Source of the DNA: Methylobacillus flagellatus_A
Lineage (GTDB): Bacteria > Pseudomonadota > Gammaproteobacteria > Burkholderiales > Methylophilaceae
Reading direction: 5' to 3' (one strand)
Assembly (NCBI RefSeq): GCF_031344055.1
Contig: NZ_JADBEN010000003.1
Length of the DNA stretch: 64,000 nt
Numbering within the stretch: the first letter of the stretch is position 1; each line of letters opens with the position of its first letter. Under the pieces are notes generated by a model that did no database searches, was not told the DNA's origin, and was given only the letters and a program-made list of their open reading frames with translations. Of the stretch, positions 20,683-28,511 are shown one piece after another. Made by a program: the position numbers and the translations under genes.

Positions 20683-20703
20683 AGAGGTTATTTCCCTCAC
20701 TCG

Positions 20704-23700
20704 CTATTTGGTCAGCTCACGCCAGCCTGTACGTCTTGACACGCTATCAGATGCAGCCGTATCAATGCCTATAGTGGTTTTCCGGCCTTGCGCGTCGGTA
20801 ATGATGGCCTTGAGCTGCCCATTCGGCAACCGGACAATCACCATCCCCACGGACAGCCCCGTTGCAAGCTTCTGACCGAAATGCGTCGCGCCGGGCACCA
20901 TCAAGCCCGTCCTGTAATCAAACTGGTAAACCCGGGTTGTCCCGCCCAGTGAGCAACCGTCTGAATTCACGTTGTCGATCTGCGGCGTATTGCTGTTGAC
21001 CGTCAGCGTCCCTAACGCCAGCTGGGGATCAAGATTCACCCGTTCGCGAGATTCGGGCAAATCGACATACCAGCCCCCGCCCGCCCAATCCAGCTCGCTG
21101 CCTGCAATCGAAGAGGCCGTATCACCATGGGTAATCGTCCTTGGCGTCAAAGCACGCCCGTTATAACTTACGCCATTGTCACGGATTGCATAGACAGATT
21201 GCACCTGGGTATTCGTCACATCGCTTAACCCCAAATAACGGCCTGTTGCCACAAAAATCACTGGCTCCGCCACTTTGGGCAGTTTACCGATTTCCGGCCT
21301 TGTAGTAATGGGCTGTCCCAAGCCATTGGGATCAGTCAGCTTGGCCATCCGGACAGCTTGTAAAGAAGTTGCCTCAAGATTCACCTTCCATAAATTCCCT
21401 TCCAGATCGCCTCCATATACCGCTACGGAGGTTGCATTGATATCGGCATTGCCGTTGATGCCCGAACTGCTGGCCAGTTTGGCGAAGCCGCTCGGGCTTT
21501 CCGCCGTCCCTACACCTGTGCCGACTTTATCAAGCAATTCGCCTGTAATGGCATCGACGATATACAAATACCCTTGGCCGTTGCCTGGCGAGACATTGTT
21601 GTAGCCCGACGTGAAAATCACCACCCAGCGGCCGGGACGAGCATTCCCCTCGGGCAGCTTGGTAATGATGGGATTGCCGTATGTCAGGCCCAGGTCCTCA
21701 TCCCAACGGTTGCAATAGCTGTTGGTATGGCAGAATTCCCACAACGCCTTCGGATTGTCTTCATCGGTCACATCCAGAGCATAATATCCGCGCCCGCCAG
21801 CATTCAGCCCGCCGACAAGAATCGTGCGCCAGGCCGAAGTAGCGGCATCGTAAACATCCATGACCTGGGGCGACCCATCCACCAGGAACTGGTGATTGGC
21901 GCCATAGTTCTTGTCCGCGAGCTTGTACAAGTTCGGCATGACGGACTGCGGCACATAGGCCCAGCTCTCATTGCCGTTGGTGGTGTTGAACGCGTGCAGC
22001 ATGCCGTCATTGCCGCCGACATACAGCATGCCATGGCGATCGGCATGATCATTCTTGAAGGTCTGATAATTAGGCGCCACGTTGTCAATGAAGTTGAATC
22101 GCGGCTGCTTCACGTATGCGGGCGCCGAATTCACGATATCGCCCAGCAAATGCGTGCGCAAACGGTATGCCTTGTCCGTCTGGCTCACTTCGCCGCTATT
22201 GACAGACTGCCCCCGCAGGTAATTCAGCAGGTTCTCGCCCGAATTTGCAGTCTCTTTGGTCTCCGCATTGAAACCATTGCATTGCGAGAGCAGTTCGCAC
22301 TTGTTATTGAAGTAGGTTTTTTCCTCAGTGCTCAGGTTGTCCCAGGCAAACGGCTCGATTGCTTTGGTATCACGGTTAAACTTGAAAATGCTCCGTCCAC
22401 CGCTCAACTGAGCCTGCGCGCTCCATACATGCGCTTCGCTTACGGTTCCATCGGCCGGGTTGATCGTCTGCGCCTGCACATCGCCGTCCCAATGCACACT
22501 ACGGTAGGTGGAACTGAAGATATAGTTATCGGTTTGGGTAATATTGGGGCTACTGGTTGCAGATGCAGCCGCTGCACCCGTTCTATCTGATACACCAGCC
22601 AATGCACTACGCAATCCAGATATCAGTTCTTTTGGCTGTTTGGCGCTGAAATACAAGCCACGGCCATTGACTGCGGCGTGCCAGAGATCGTCCAAAGAGC
22701 TAGGAGCTTCTGCAGTAGGAACTGGCCAATTACAAGTATTGTTTCCTGGGTTCCAATGACAATCAATAGCGCCTTGTTTAATCATTGCAAAATCACCATC
22801 ATTTGCAATCTCATAGTCAGAGCGATAATTCATTTCACCATCAAGTCCTAGACCCAACGTGAAAGTATTCATATGTTGTTTTGCGTTTTTGTCCTTGCTG
22901 GTAGTAGGCACCTTATCATCCATATTGGGACGCAGGTCAGTCTTGTAGTAATACATTGCAACATCAGCAAGAGTATTAGTCGCTTCTGACAATCCACCGT
23001 CAAATGCGCCATCTACACGTTTGGAATAATCTCCATCTACATTATCCTGATTACCAATAGGATCCCCACCAATCGTAATACCAGCAGCATTATTTGAATC
23101 ATTCCAATATCCATCTGTCGTCAAGATAGTAAAGTTTTGCTGGCAGGCAAATTGCACTGGGTCCTCATTCATTCCAGCATTAATGCCAGTTTTCACACCT
23201 GCATAATGACGGCCAACTCGTGAAAGCGCTTGTCGTAAAGGAGTACTCCCGCTCACATCTGAAGCATAGAATTTTTTATACCAATTTTCTTTATGCGAGG
23301 GCTCAAAATCGTCAATTTTGAGATATTTACTCGCAGATACCGGCGACCCTGGATTAATGGTCAAGAAACCAACTCGATAATTATTGTCTATCGTTGCAAA
23401 TGCCTGTCCTGCAGCACTCTTCATTGCAAATGACCGAGTCCGATAATAAGCATACCAGTTAGCGAAATTCGTCATTTCTTCCGCATAACTGCATGTTGAG
23501 CTAGCACAATCTATACGATCCGAATACTTGGTAAAGGATTTAGTATCCGTTATATCAATACGCACGAAATCCCCATATCGCGCATAACGATACGTAGTGG
23601 TATGTTTATCTTGGCATTTGCCACCACCACTTATTACATTAGAGGAACTGGCATCATTTATAGAGTTGCAATATCTGACATAGGCAGGATAGCTATGTGT

Positions 23701-24480
23701 TGCACTTGGTGTTGATCGAAGCTCGCACTCTTCGAGATTGCTCTTCGTACAATACTCCCTAGGCGTTATCAGGAAATAATGAGGATTACTATTTCGAGTG
23801 CGCCCTGTCGAAAATGTACTATCGGGCCAATCATAACCACGAGTAGTGCCGGTTGTAGGCCCATCTATTCCATTTCGTTTGCATACCGTTTCATTTCTTC
23901 TAGTGCTAGAGTTGTAAACCGAACCGCAATATTCTCTCTCTGGATATTGAGTCAAAATATTCGCGGACGCAGAATTCTGTGTGCACGAGTTAGTATCAAT
24001 AGCATGACCAACCACCCTCACTGCTTGCCAGCCATTGGTATTAGTACCATTCATGGTTGGCAATGTTTGTGATATATCACAAGGATTTATTGGCGGCGTG
24101 TAACTGATAGCAGGGTTGTAATAAATCGCATTAACCAAAGGACTGTAGACTGGAGGATCACCACCTGCAGTTGGTTTACTTTGACCACTTTGTGAAGTAC
24201 CTGCACATGACGCACTCATGTTGCCATTACTTGCCTTGCATTTACCTGCTCGATAATTGCCGTATCCAAGGAAATCCGGCATAAAATTGAAGTTCATGCT
24301 CCCCGAATCATCCAATACAAACATCACGTTGGGACGCACTACCGTCCCTGAAGCTGTAGATAGAGGATTGCTGGAAATATCTGTAACTGCAGCCTGGGCA
24401 AACCAGGTATTCGCCATCAGCACCGCCGCAATCAGCAGAGCCTGCCACCATAATCCTCTTTGATTTTTTTGTTGCTGCAT
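20704..24480 (-). CDS. pilY1: Type IV pilus tip protein PilY1
   Basis: 1258 residues. A signal peptide (1-30, ending FAQA) is followed by a von Willebrand A-like N-terminal part starting NVMFVLDDSGSMNFNF (DxSxS metal site, about 51-66) and containing many Cys. The C-terminal third (about 760-1200) is the PilY1 propeller: GMLYVGGNDGMLHAFNTTNG, WRTILVGGLNAGGRGYYALD, and GNADINATSVAVYGGDLEG. It acts at the pilus tip in adhesion, twitching and mechanosensing. It is the last gene of the minor-pilin operon. The region coding for the N-terminal part (about 22.7-24.3 kb) is much more AT-rich than the propeller part, suggesting replacement or fast evolution of the adhesin half. Confidence 0.93.
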   Translation of the reverse strand: MQQQKNQRGLWWQALLIAAVLMANTWFAQAAVTDISSNPLSTASGTVVRPNVMFVLDDSGSMNFNFMPDFLGYGNYRAGKCKASNGNMSASCAGTSQSGQSKPTAGGDPPVYSPLVNAIYYNPAISYTPPINPCDISQTLPTMNGTNTNGWQAVRVVGHAIDTNSCTQNSASANILTQYPEREYCGSVYNSSTRRNETVCKRNGIDGPTTGTTRGYDWPDSTFSTGRTRNSNPHYFLITPREYCTKSNLEECELRSTPSATHSYPAYVRYCNSINDASSSNVISGGGKCQDKHTTTYRYARYGDFVRIDITDTKSFTKYSDRIDCASSTCSYAEEMTNFANWYAYYRTRSFAMKSAAGQAFATIDNNYRVGFLTINPGSPVSASKYLKIDDFEPSHKENWYKKFYASDVSGSTPLRQALSRVGRHYAGVKTGINAGMNEDPVQFACQQNFTILTTDGYWNDSNNAAGITIGGDPIGNQDNVDGDYSKRVDGAFDGGLSEATNTLADVAMYYYKTDLRPNMDDKVPTTSKDKNAKQHMNTFTLGLGLDGEMNYRSDYEIANDGDFAMIKQGAIDCHWNPGNNTCNWPVPTAEAPSSLDDLWHAAVNGRGLYFSAKQPKELISGLRSALAGVSDRTGAAAASATSSPNITQTDNYIFSSTYRSVHWDGDVQAQTINPADGTVSEAHVWSAQAQLSGGRSIFKFNRDTKAIEPFAWDNLSTEEKTYFNNKCELLSQCNGFNAETKETANSGENLLNYLRGQSVNSGEVSQTDKAYRLRTHLLGDIVNSAPAYVKQPRFNFIDNVAPNYQTFKNDHADRHGMLYVGGNDGMLHAFNTTNGNESWAYVPQSVMPNLYKLADKNYGANHQFLVDGSPQVMDVYDAATSAWRTILVGGLNAGGRGYYALDVTDEDNPKALWEFCHTNSYCNRWDEDLGLTYGNPIITKLPEGNARPGRWVVIFTSGYNNVSPGNGQGYLYIVDAITGELLDKVGTGVGTAESPSGFAKLASSSGINGNADINATSVAVYGGDLEGNLWKVNLEATSLQAVRMAKLTDPNGLGQPITTRPEIGKLPKVAEPVIFVATGRYLGLSDVTNTQVQSVYAIRDNGVSYNGRALTPRTITHGDTASSIAGSELDWAGGGWYVDLPESRERVNLDPQLALGTLTVNSNTPQIDNVNSDGCSLGGTTRVYQFDYRTGLMVPGATHFGQKLATGLSVGMVIVRLPNGQLKAIITDAQGRKTTIGIDTAASDSVSRRTGWRELTK

Positions 24481-24512
24481 TGTCTTGCTCCCTGGAAATG
24501 CTGGGGTTCTAT

Positions 24513-25121
24513 CTATACCGGCACCATGACCGTGGCCTGCACGATGCTGACGGTGTTCCTTGGCCCGAGCACGCGGGCCGTGATGCGGTAGTACACGGAC
24601 GGATTGGACTGGTAAACGGCCGCGCCGATCTGCAGGCTGCTGCCCAGCGTGGCATTGGTGACTGGCGCCTTGGACAATGAGGTGGAGCAGGAATTGGCCT
24701 GGCCTGTGCCGTCCTCGCCGTTGTAAGCGCCCGTGGTACGGCAGAGCCGGTGGATCAGGTACTGCACGCGGTTGCCTGCTGCATCGGTGCCCAGGTCCAC
24801 GGCATTGCTCCAGACCGCATTGCCATACCAGTCCGGCTCCGTGGTGAGGGTGTTGGCGATATAGCCGTGGGAGGTGTTGTTGTCATTCAGCGCATTGCGG
24901 TTGTTATCCAGCCAAAGCAGCGCCGCCTGCAAGCCGCGGTCGGCGGACATGGTGGCTGACTGTTTGAAGGCAAGATTGCCGGCGATGACGTTGCCGGAAT
25001 CCACGGCGCGCCATAAGGCAAGGCCTGCCAGCGTCATGGCGATCAGCACGATCAGCGCCACCACGAGCACGACGCCCCGCTGGCGCATGACGCTCGAACT
25101 GGTTCGCAAAGGCGTCTTCAT
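24513..25121 (-). CDS. pilX: Type IV minor pilin PilX
   Basis: 202 residues from the ATG at 25121, which overlaps the pilW stop as ATGA; an ATG at 25136 is an alternative. Near the N-terminus MRQRGVVLVVALIVLIAMTL is the PilX-type class III segment with a hydrophobic assembly helix, followed by WRAVDSGNVIAGNLAFKQSA, typical of PilX. The C-terminal part is variable with paired Cys. It should be part of the tip priming complex with PilV, PilW, FimT and PilE and helps place PilY1. Confidence 0.87.
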   Translation of the reverse strand: MKTPLRTSSSVMRQRGVVLVVALIVLIAMTLAGLALWRAVDSGNVIAGNLAFKQSATMSADRGLQAALLWLDNNRNALNDNNTSHGYIANTLTTEPDWYGNAVWSNAVDLGTDAAGNRVQYLIHRLCRTTGAYNGEDGTGQANSCSTSLSKAPVTNATLGSSLQIGAAVYQSNPSVYYRITARVLGPRNTVSIVQATVMVPV

Positions 25122-26155
25122 GAAGGGGGCTTCCATAAGATGTTGCGGATCACCACGGTGGTTTCAAACACCCGGTAGCGATACTGCTGCCAATCCGCCA
25201 CGTTGGACACGTTGCTGAATGTGCCACCTGCCCAGCTCGGCACTTCCGTCGTGACTGCGCTTGTTTCCTTTTTGCTGCTGCGGCTCACCAGCCCGACACG
25301 GATGGCGATGACTTTCTCCCATTCATCCCAGCTGACCACGCCACTACTATCCAAATCCGGTGATGCGCGATACTCGTCCACGGTGTTTTCCGTATCGCCA
25401 TCCAGGTTGAGGCCGTAATCGGCCTGCAGATCGACGATGCCATCCGCCACCAGCTCCGCCTCGCCAGTGAGCTCGGAAAATACCTGCAACCCGCCATCCA
25501 CGATGGAATACCGGTTGCTGACCGGGCTCCTGCCCATGTTGTAGACCTGCGCACCGGAACTGAACACCTGGCTGCCGCGATAACGCGCCGTGGCAGCGAC
25601 CTGGATGTCGTTCTGGTAAGGGTTGGCGGGCGTAGCCGTAATCTGGGCCAAATCGCAATCCAGGCCAGGCGCTGCCACGACGACCACATCGCCGACGGTG
25701 AAGCCGAAACGATTGGTGACCGTGTATACCGTATTGGTGCCGGTAGCCGCTGAGTCTTTCATGAGCGCAGACGGACTGGTCACCATGCTGGCATTGCTGT
25801 AAGTCAACTGGATCTCATCCGGAGCCGTGGCCAGTCCCTGGGTAATCACCGTCGGGGTAAACAGGAAACGCACATCCCGCCCGGTTGTGCTATCGACGCC
25901 AGCCACCTGGCAGCCCAGGTTCTGCGATACGTTCATGCCGTAGCCGGATTGGCGGATGTCGCGCTCGATCGCCAACAGGGCCAGCGCGCCATTCTGTTGG
26001 GCTGTGCCGCCGCTGTTGGTCGTGCGGTTGCTGTCCTGCGATACGGACAACACCTGCGCGATCACCAGCAGGCCCAGCAAGCCGATGGTCATGCCGACCA
26101 TGATTTCCACCAGGCTGTACCCGGCATGATGCTTCAAGATTGCGCTCGTCTTCAT
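25118..26155 (-). CDS. pilW: Type IV minor pilin PilW
   Basis: 345 residues. The prepilin cleavage motif GYSLVEIMVGMTIGLLGLLV begins at residue 12, with Glu at the +5 position. IERDIRQSGYGMN at about 64-76 is typical of PilW. The large C-terminal region contains paired Cys and an acidic stretch near the end. The start overlaps the pilV stop (ATGA), and its stop overlaps pilX, so translation is coupled along the operon. Confidence 0.9.
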   Translation of the reverse strand: MKTSAILKHHAGYSLVEIMVGMTIGLLGLLVIAQVLSVSQDSNRTTNSGGTAQQNGALALLAIERDIRQSGYGMNVSQNLGCQVAGVDSTTGRDVRFLFTPTVITQGLATAPDEIQLTYSNASMVTSPSALMKDSAATGTNTVYTVTNRFGFTVGDVVVVAAPGLDCDLAQITATPANPYQNDIQVAATARYRGSQVFSSGAQVYNMGRSPVSNRYSIVDGGLQVFSELTGEAELVADGIVDLQADYGLNLDGDTENTVDEYRASPDLDSSGVVSWDEWEKVIAIRVGLVSRSSKKETSAVTTEVPSWAGGTFSNVSNVADWQQYRYRVFETTVVIRNILWKPPS

Positions 26156-26604
26156 GGCGTTGGGTTGTTGTTGATATAGGCCACGGTGGTATGGCTATGC
26201 GGCTCGGTTTCTGAAGGCGGCTGCCAGAATACGGTCACCGTCGCGGTGTAGCCTGCGGTCGCGTCTCCCGAGATCACGACCGTGGGCGCTTTGGTCTCGG
26301 CACCGGGCAGACGCTTTTTCACGTCGGCCAGCCACTCCGCCAGCGTTTCTGAGCTGCCTCCCGGCAGGCCGTAGTTCGCGATCTGGGATGGCCCGGCCGT
26401 CCAGATGCTGGCAACCAGACGATTGGCGAGATAGCTTGCCTCCAAGCGGTATTGCGCGTCGGATACGGTCCTCATGGAAGCGGCCTGCAAGCCGATGATC
26501 GCCAATATGCCCATGGAAAACACCAGGATCGCGATCAGCCCCTCCAGCAGGATGGAACCGCCCTGGGCAGCGCGCAGCTTTTGATGAACGGGCCTTAGGC
26601 GCAT
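26152..26604 (-). CDS. pilV: Type IV minor pilin PilV
   Basis: 150 residues. QGGSILLEGLIAILVFSMGI (about 14-33) is a PilV-type N-terminal segment: cleavage follows Gly, with Glu at +5. ASMRTVSDAQYRLEASYLAN follows, as in PilV. It overlaps fimT by 10 bases and pilW by 4 bases. It should act in the pilus tip initiation complex. Confidence 0.87.
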   Translation of the reverse strand: MRLRPVHQKLRAAQGGSILLEGLIAILVFSMGILAIIGLQAASMRTVSDAQYRLEASYLANRLVASIWTAGPSQIANYGLPGGSSETLAEWLADVKKRLPGAETKAPTVVISGDATAGYTATVTVFWQPPSETEPHSHTTVAYINNNPTP

Positions 26605-27134
26605 ACGCGTGGGTCTCCAACTGTCGAAATGCCAGGGTCGCAGAAATGTACGCTGCCGCCCCGGATCAGGATGCGCAGGTTGCGGCCGTTGCCTTCGTTC
26701 GCGGCAATATCCACTTGGCGCATGACGTTGCTGCCGTCATTGTTGAACGTGACCCGGCCCAGCCCGTTGAAGGTCACGCTGGTGGCGCCTGCCGGCACCA
26801 CTTCGACATTGACGTTGACCGCGCCTTCAGTGCTTTCCTTGCTCTGGATGACTTCGGGGCAATCCTCCACGCCATCGTTGTCGGCATCGGCCACCACCAC
26901 CTGGCAGCCGATCGTCCAGGTGGCATTGCCGCTCAAGGTGAACACGACATTGACGTTGCGGCGGATAGCCTCGGCCCGCGCGAGTTGCAAGCCTGTATTC
27001 AAGCCTTCCGCAGCGGAGCGTATCTGGAAGTTCAGCAACATTTCCCGGAAGCTGGGGACGGCCACCGCCAATAGAATCGTCAATACCGTCAAGGTCACGA
27101 TCAACTCCACCAATGTAAAGCCGCGTTGCTTCAT
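26595..27134 (-). CDS. fimT: GspH/FimT-family minor pilin
   Basis: 179 residues. The type III cleavage motif RGFTLVELIVTLTVLTILLA starts at residue 4, followed by VPSFREMLLNFQIRSAAEGL and LQLARAEAIRRN, the GspH/FimT signature. Two Cys pairs are in the C-terminal half (about 92-178). FimT-type pilins can bind DNA during natural transformation; this one could do so, but nothing in the sequence proves it. It starts 3 bases after the pilE stop. Confidence 0.9.
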   Translation of the reverse strand: MKQRGFTLVELIVTLTVLTILLAVAVPSFREMLLNFQIRSAAEGLNTGLQLARAEAIRRNVNVVFTLSGNATWTIGCQVVVADADNDGVEDCPEVIQSKESTEGAVNVNVEVVPAGATSVTFNGLGRVTFNNDGSNVMRQVDIAANEGNGRNLRILIRGGSVHFCDPGISTVGDPRVCA

Positions 27135-27137
27135 GCC

Positions 27138-27563
27138 TCAGCAGCTCCCGCCGTGCTTGGTGATCCAGCAATTCGCCGGCACCGTGGCATCGGGAAACGC
27201 CGTCGTCCGGCGTGCATTATCCTGGTTGATGGTGAATTCGTAACCGGTCATGCCTTGCGCCGCCACGCCAGTAGCCGTGATGAGGAAGGTCTGGTCTCCG
27301 TTGGGCGTGCCGCATGCGTAAGTAAAATACTGCACCGCAGGGGCGGCTGGCATGACAACATCCTCGCAGCTGTAACGGCGCTTATCCTGGTAGTTGCGCT
27401 CCATGCGGTTGCGGATATCGGACAATTGCGAGATGGCCTCGGCCACCTTGGCACGCGCCACGTAGCGCGAATAGGAAGGCACGGCGATGGATGCCAGAAT
27501 GGCGATAATGGCCACCACAATCATCAGTTCGATCAAGGTAAAGCCCTTTTGCCCAGGTTTCAT
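27138..27563 (-). CDS. pilE: Type IV pilin PilE (minor pilin, first gene of the operon)
   Basis: 141 residues. The cleavage site KGFTLIELMIVVAIIAILAS at 6-25 is canonical (Gly, then Phe, Glu at +5). AVPSYSRYVARAKVAEAISQ follows, then two Cys-containing segments. The ATG at 27563 is preceded by AAAAGGAGTTCTG. It leads the pilE-fimT-pilV-pilW-pilX-pilY1 series, so it is more likely the PilE minor pilin than the main fibre subunit. A sigma-54 promoter was looked for and not found. Confidence 0.9.
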   Translation of the reverse strand: MKPGQKGFTLIELMIVVAIIAILASIAVPSYSRYVARAKVAEAISQLSDIRNRMERNYQDKRRYSCEDVVMPAAPAVQYFTYACGTPNGDQTFLITATGVAAQGMTGYEFTINQDNARRTTAFPDATVPANCWITKHGGSC

Positions 27564-27892
27564 CAGAACTCCTTTTTTGCCCAGAATGCATCATGCAGTG
27601 CAAGCCCGCTCGTTTGCCAATTCTTCCGACAAACGGAAGCGCTGCACCGATAAACGGTATAACGATCACACCGCTGCTGAGATTTAGCCGTTTAGGAGGG
27701 CAGCCAAAATTCTTCCGGCCGCCTTCGTGCAGTTTTTACGGTCCCGGCAAGTCACTCAATCAGGATCGCCCCGCCGAGTTTTGTCGGACGTCTTTAGCCA
27801 GGGGCTGAACATGCCGGAAGTTTGCCCCACCCCTGCCGCTTGGGTAAAATATGGCGTTTCGTTTATTTACCTCTTCCCTTAAGGATATCCAG
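27564..27892. other. Divergent intergenic region pilE/fae
   Basis: 329 bases without a gene. The fae side has the promoter at 27822-27850. Nothing else was recognised. Confidence 0.6.
27822..27850 (+). promoter_or_regulatory. sigma-70-type promoter of the fae homologue
   Basis: TTGCCC (27822-27827), 17-base spacer, TAAAAT (27845-27850); the transcript would start about 35 bases before the ATG. Confidence 0.6.
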
Positions 27893-28444
27893 ATGTCAAA
27901 AATCGTTTTCAAGGCTGGTGAAGCCACTATTTTCAGCGAAGGCAAGGACGTCACCGCGGCCATGCCGGAGATCGTGATCGGCGCTGTTGACGGCCCCGTC
28001 GGCCAGGCGTTTGCCAACCTGATGGCGCAGACCAAGGGCCATTCCGCCATGTTCGCCGTACGCGACATCAACCAGCTGGTACGTCCCGCCACCATGATGG
28101 TGCCTAAGGTGACGTTGAAGGATTCCATCAACATCGAACTGTTCGGCGGCGTAGTGCAGGCCGCTACCGCCGATGCGATCCTCGACTGTGTGATCGAAGG
28201 CATCATCCCCAAGGACCAGGTCAACGACTTGGCCATCATCAGCCTGGTCTGGATCGATCCAGGCTGCGGCCCGCTGGCGAAGGAAGGCAAGCTGGACAAG
28301 GCCGACATGTACAAGAACAACTACGAAGCCACCAAGCTCGCGATCAAGCGCGCCCTGAACGATGAGCCGACCATCGACGAACTCATCGCCAACCGCCACA
28401 AGATCAAGCACTGCATGTGGGAGGAAAGCTGGGGCGATATCTAA
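27893..28444 (+). CDS. Formaldehyde-activating enzyme homologue (Fae paralogue)
   Basis: 183 residues from the ATG at 27893 (AAGGAT upstream). The Fae fold is clear: MPEIVIGAVDGPVGQAFANL (24-43), GHSAMFAV, TMMVPKVTLKD, LFGGVVQAATADAILDCVIE, GIIPKDQVNDLAIISLVWI, and YEATKLAIKRAL. Canonical Fae condenses formaldehyde with tetrahydromethanopterin and uses a His near residue 17; here the first 49 residues contain no His. It is therefore probably a paralogue (Fae2/Fae3-like) with changed activity or a sensing or storage role; this is inference. It is monocistronic with its own promoter and a strong terminator, which suits high expression. Confidence 0.88.
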   Translation: MSKIVFKAGEATIFSEGKDVTAAMPEIVIGAVDGPVGQAFANLMAQTKGHSAMFAVRDINQLVRPATMMVPKVTLKDSINIELFGGVVQAATADAILDCVIEGIIPKDQVNDLAIISLVWIDPGCGPLAKEGKLDKADMYKNNYEATKLAIKRALNDEPTIDELIANRHKIKHCMWEESWGDI

Positions 28445-28460
28445 GCCTGGCTTCATTCTA

Positions 28461-28486
28461 AAAAGCCCGCTGAGCGGGCTTTTTTA
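28461..28486 (+). terminator. Intrinsic terminator after the fae homologue
   Basis: AAAAGCCCGCT-GA-GCGGGCTTTTTTA: a GC-rich stem followed by a T-run 16 bases after the stop. Confidence 0.9.
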
Positions 28487-28511
28487 TTGCCTCATCATCG
28501 AAAGCAAGCGC

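Noticed and set aside
27564..27700. Sigma-54 promoter for the pilE operon
   Set aside because: A TGGCAA followed by TTGCA was seen on the minus strand, but the spacing (10 bases) does not fit the -24/-12 pattern.
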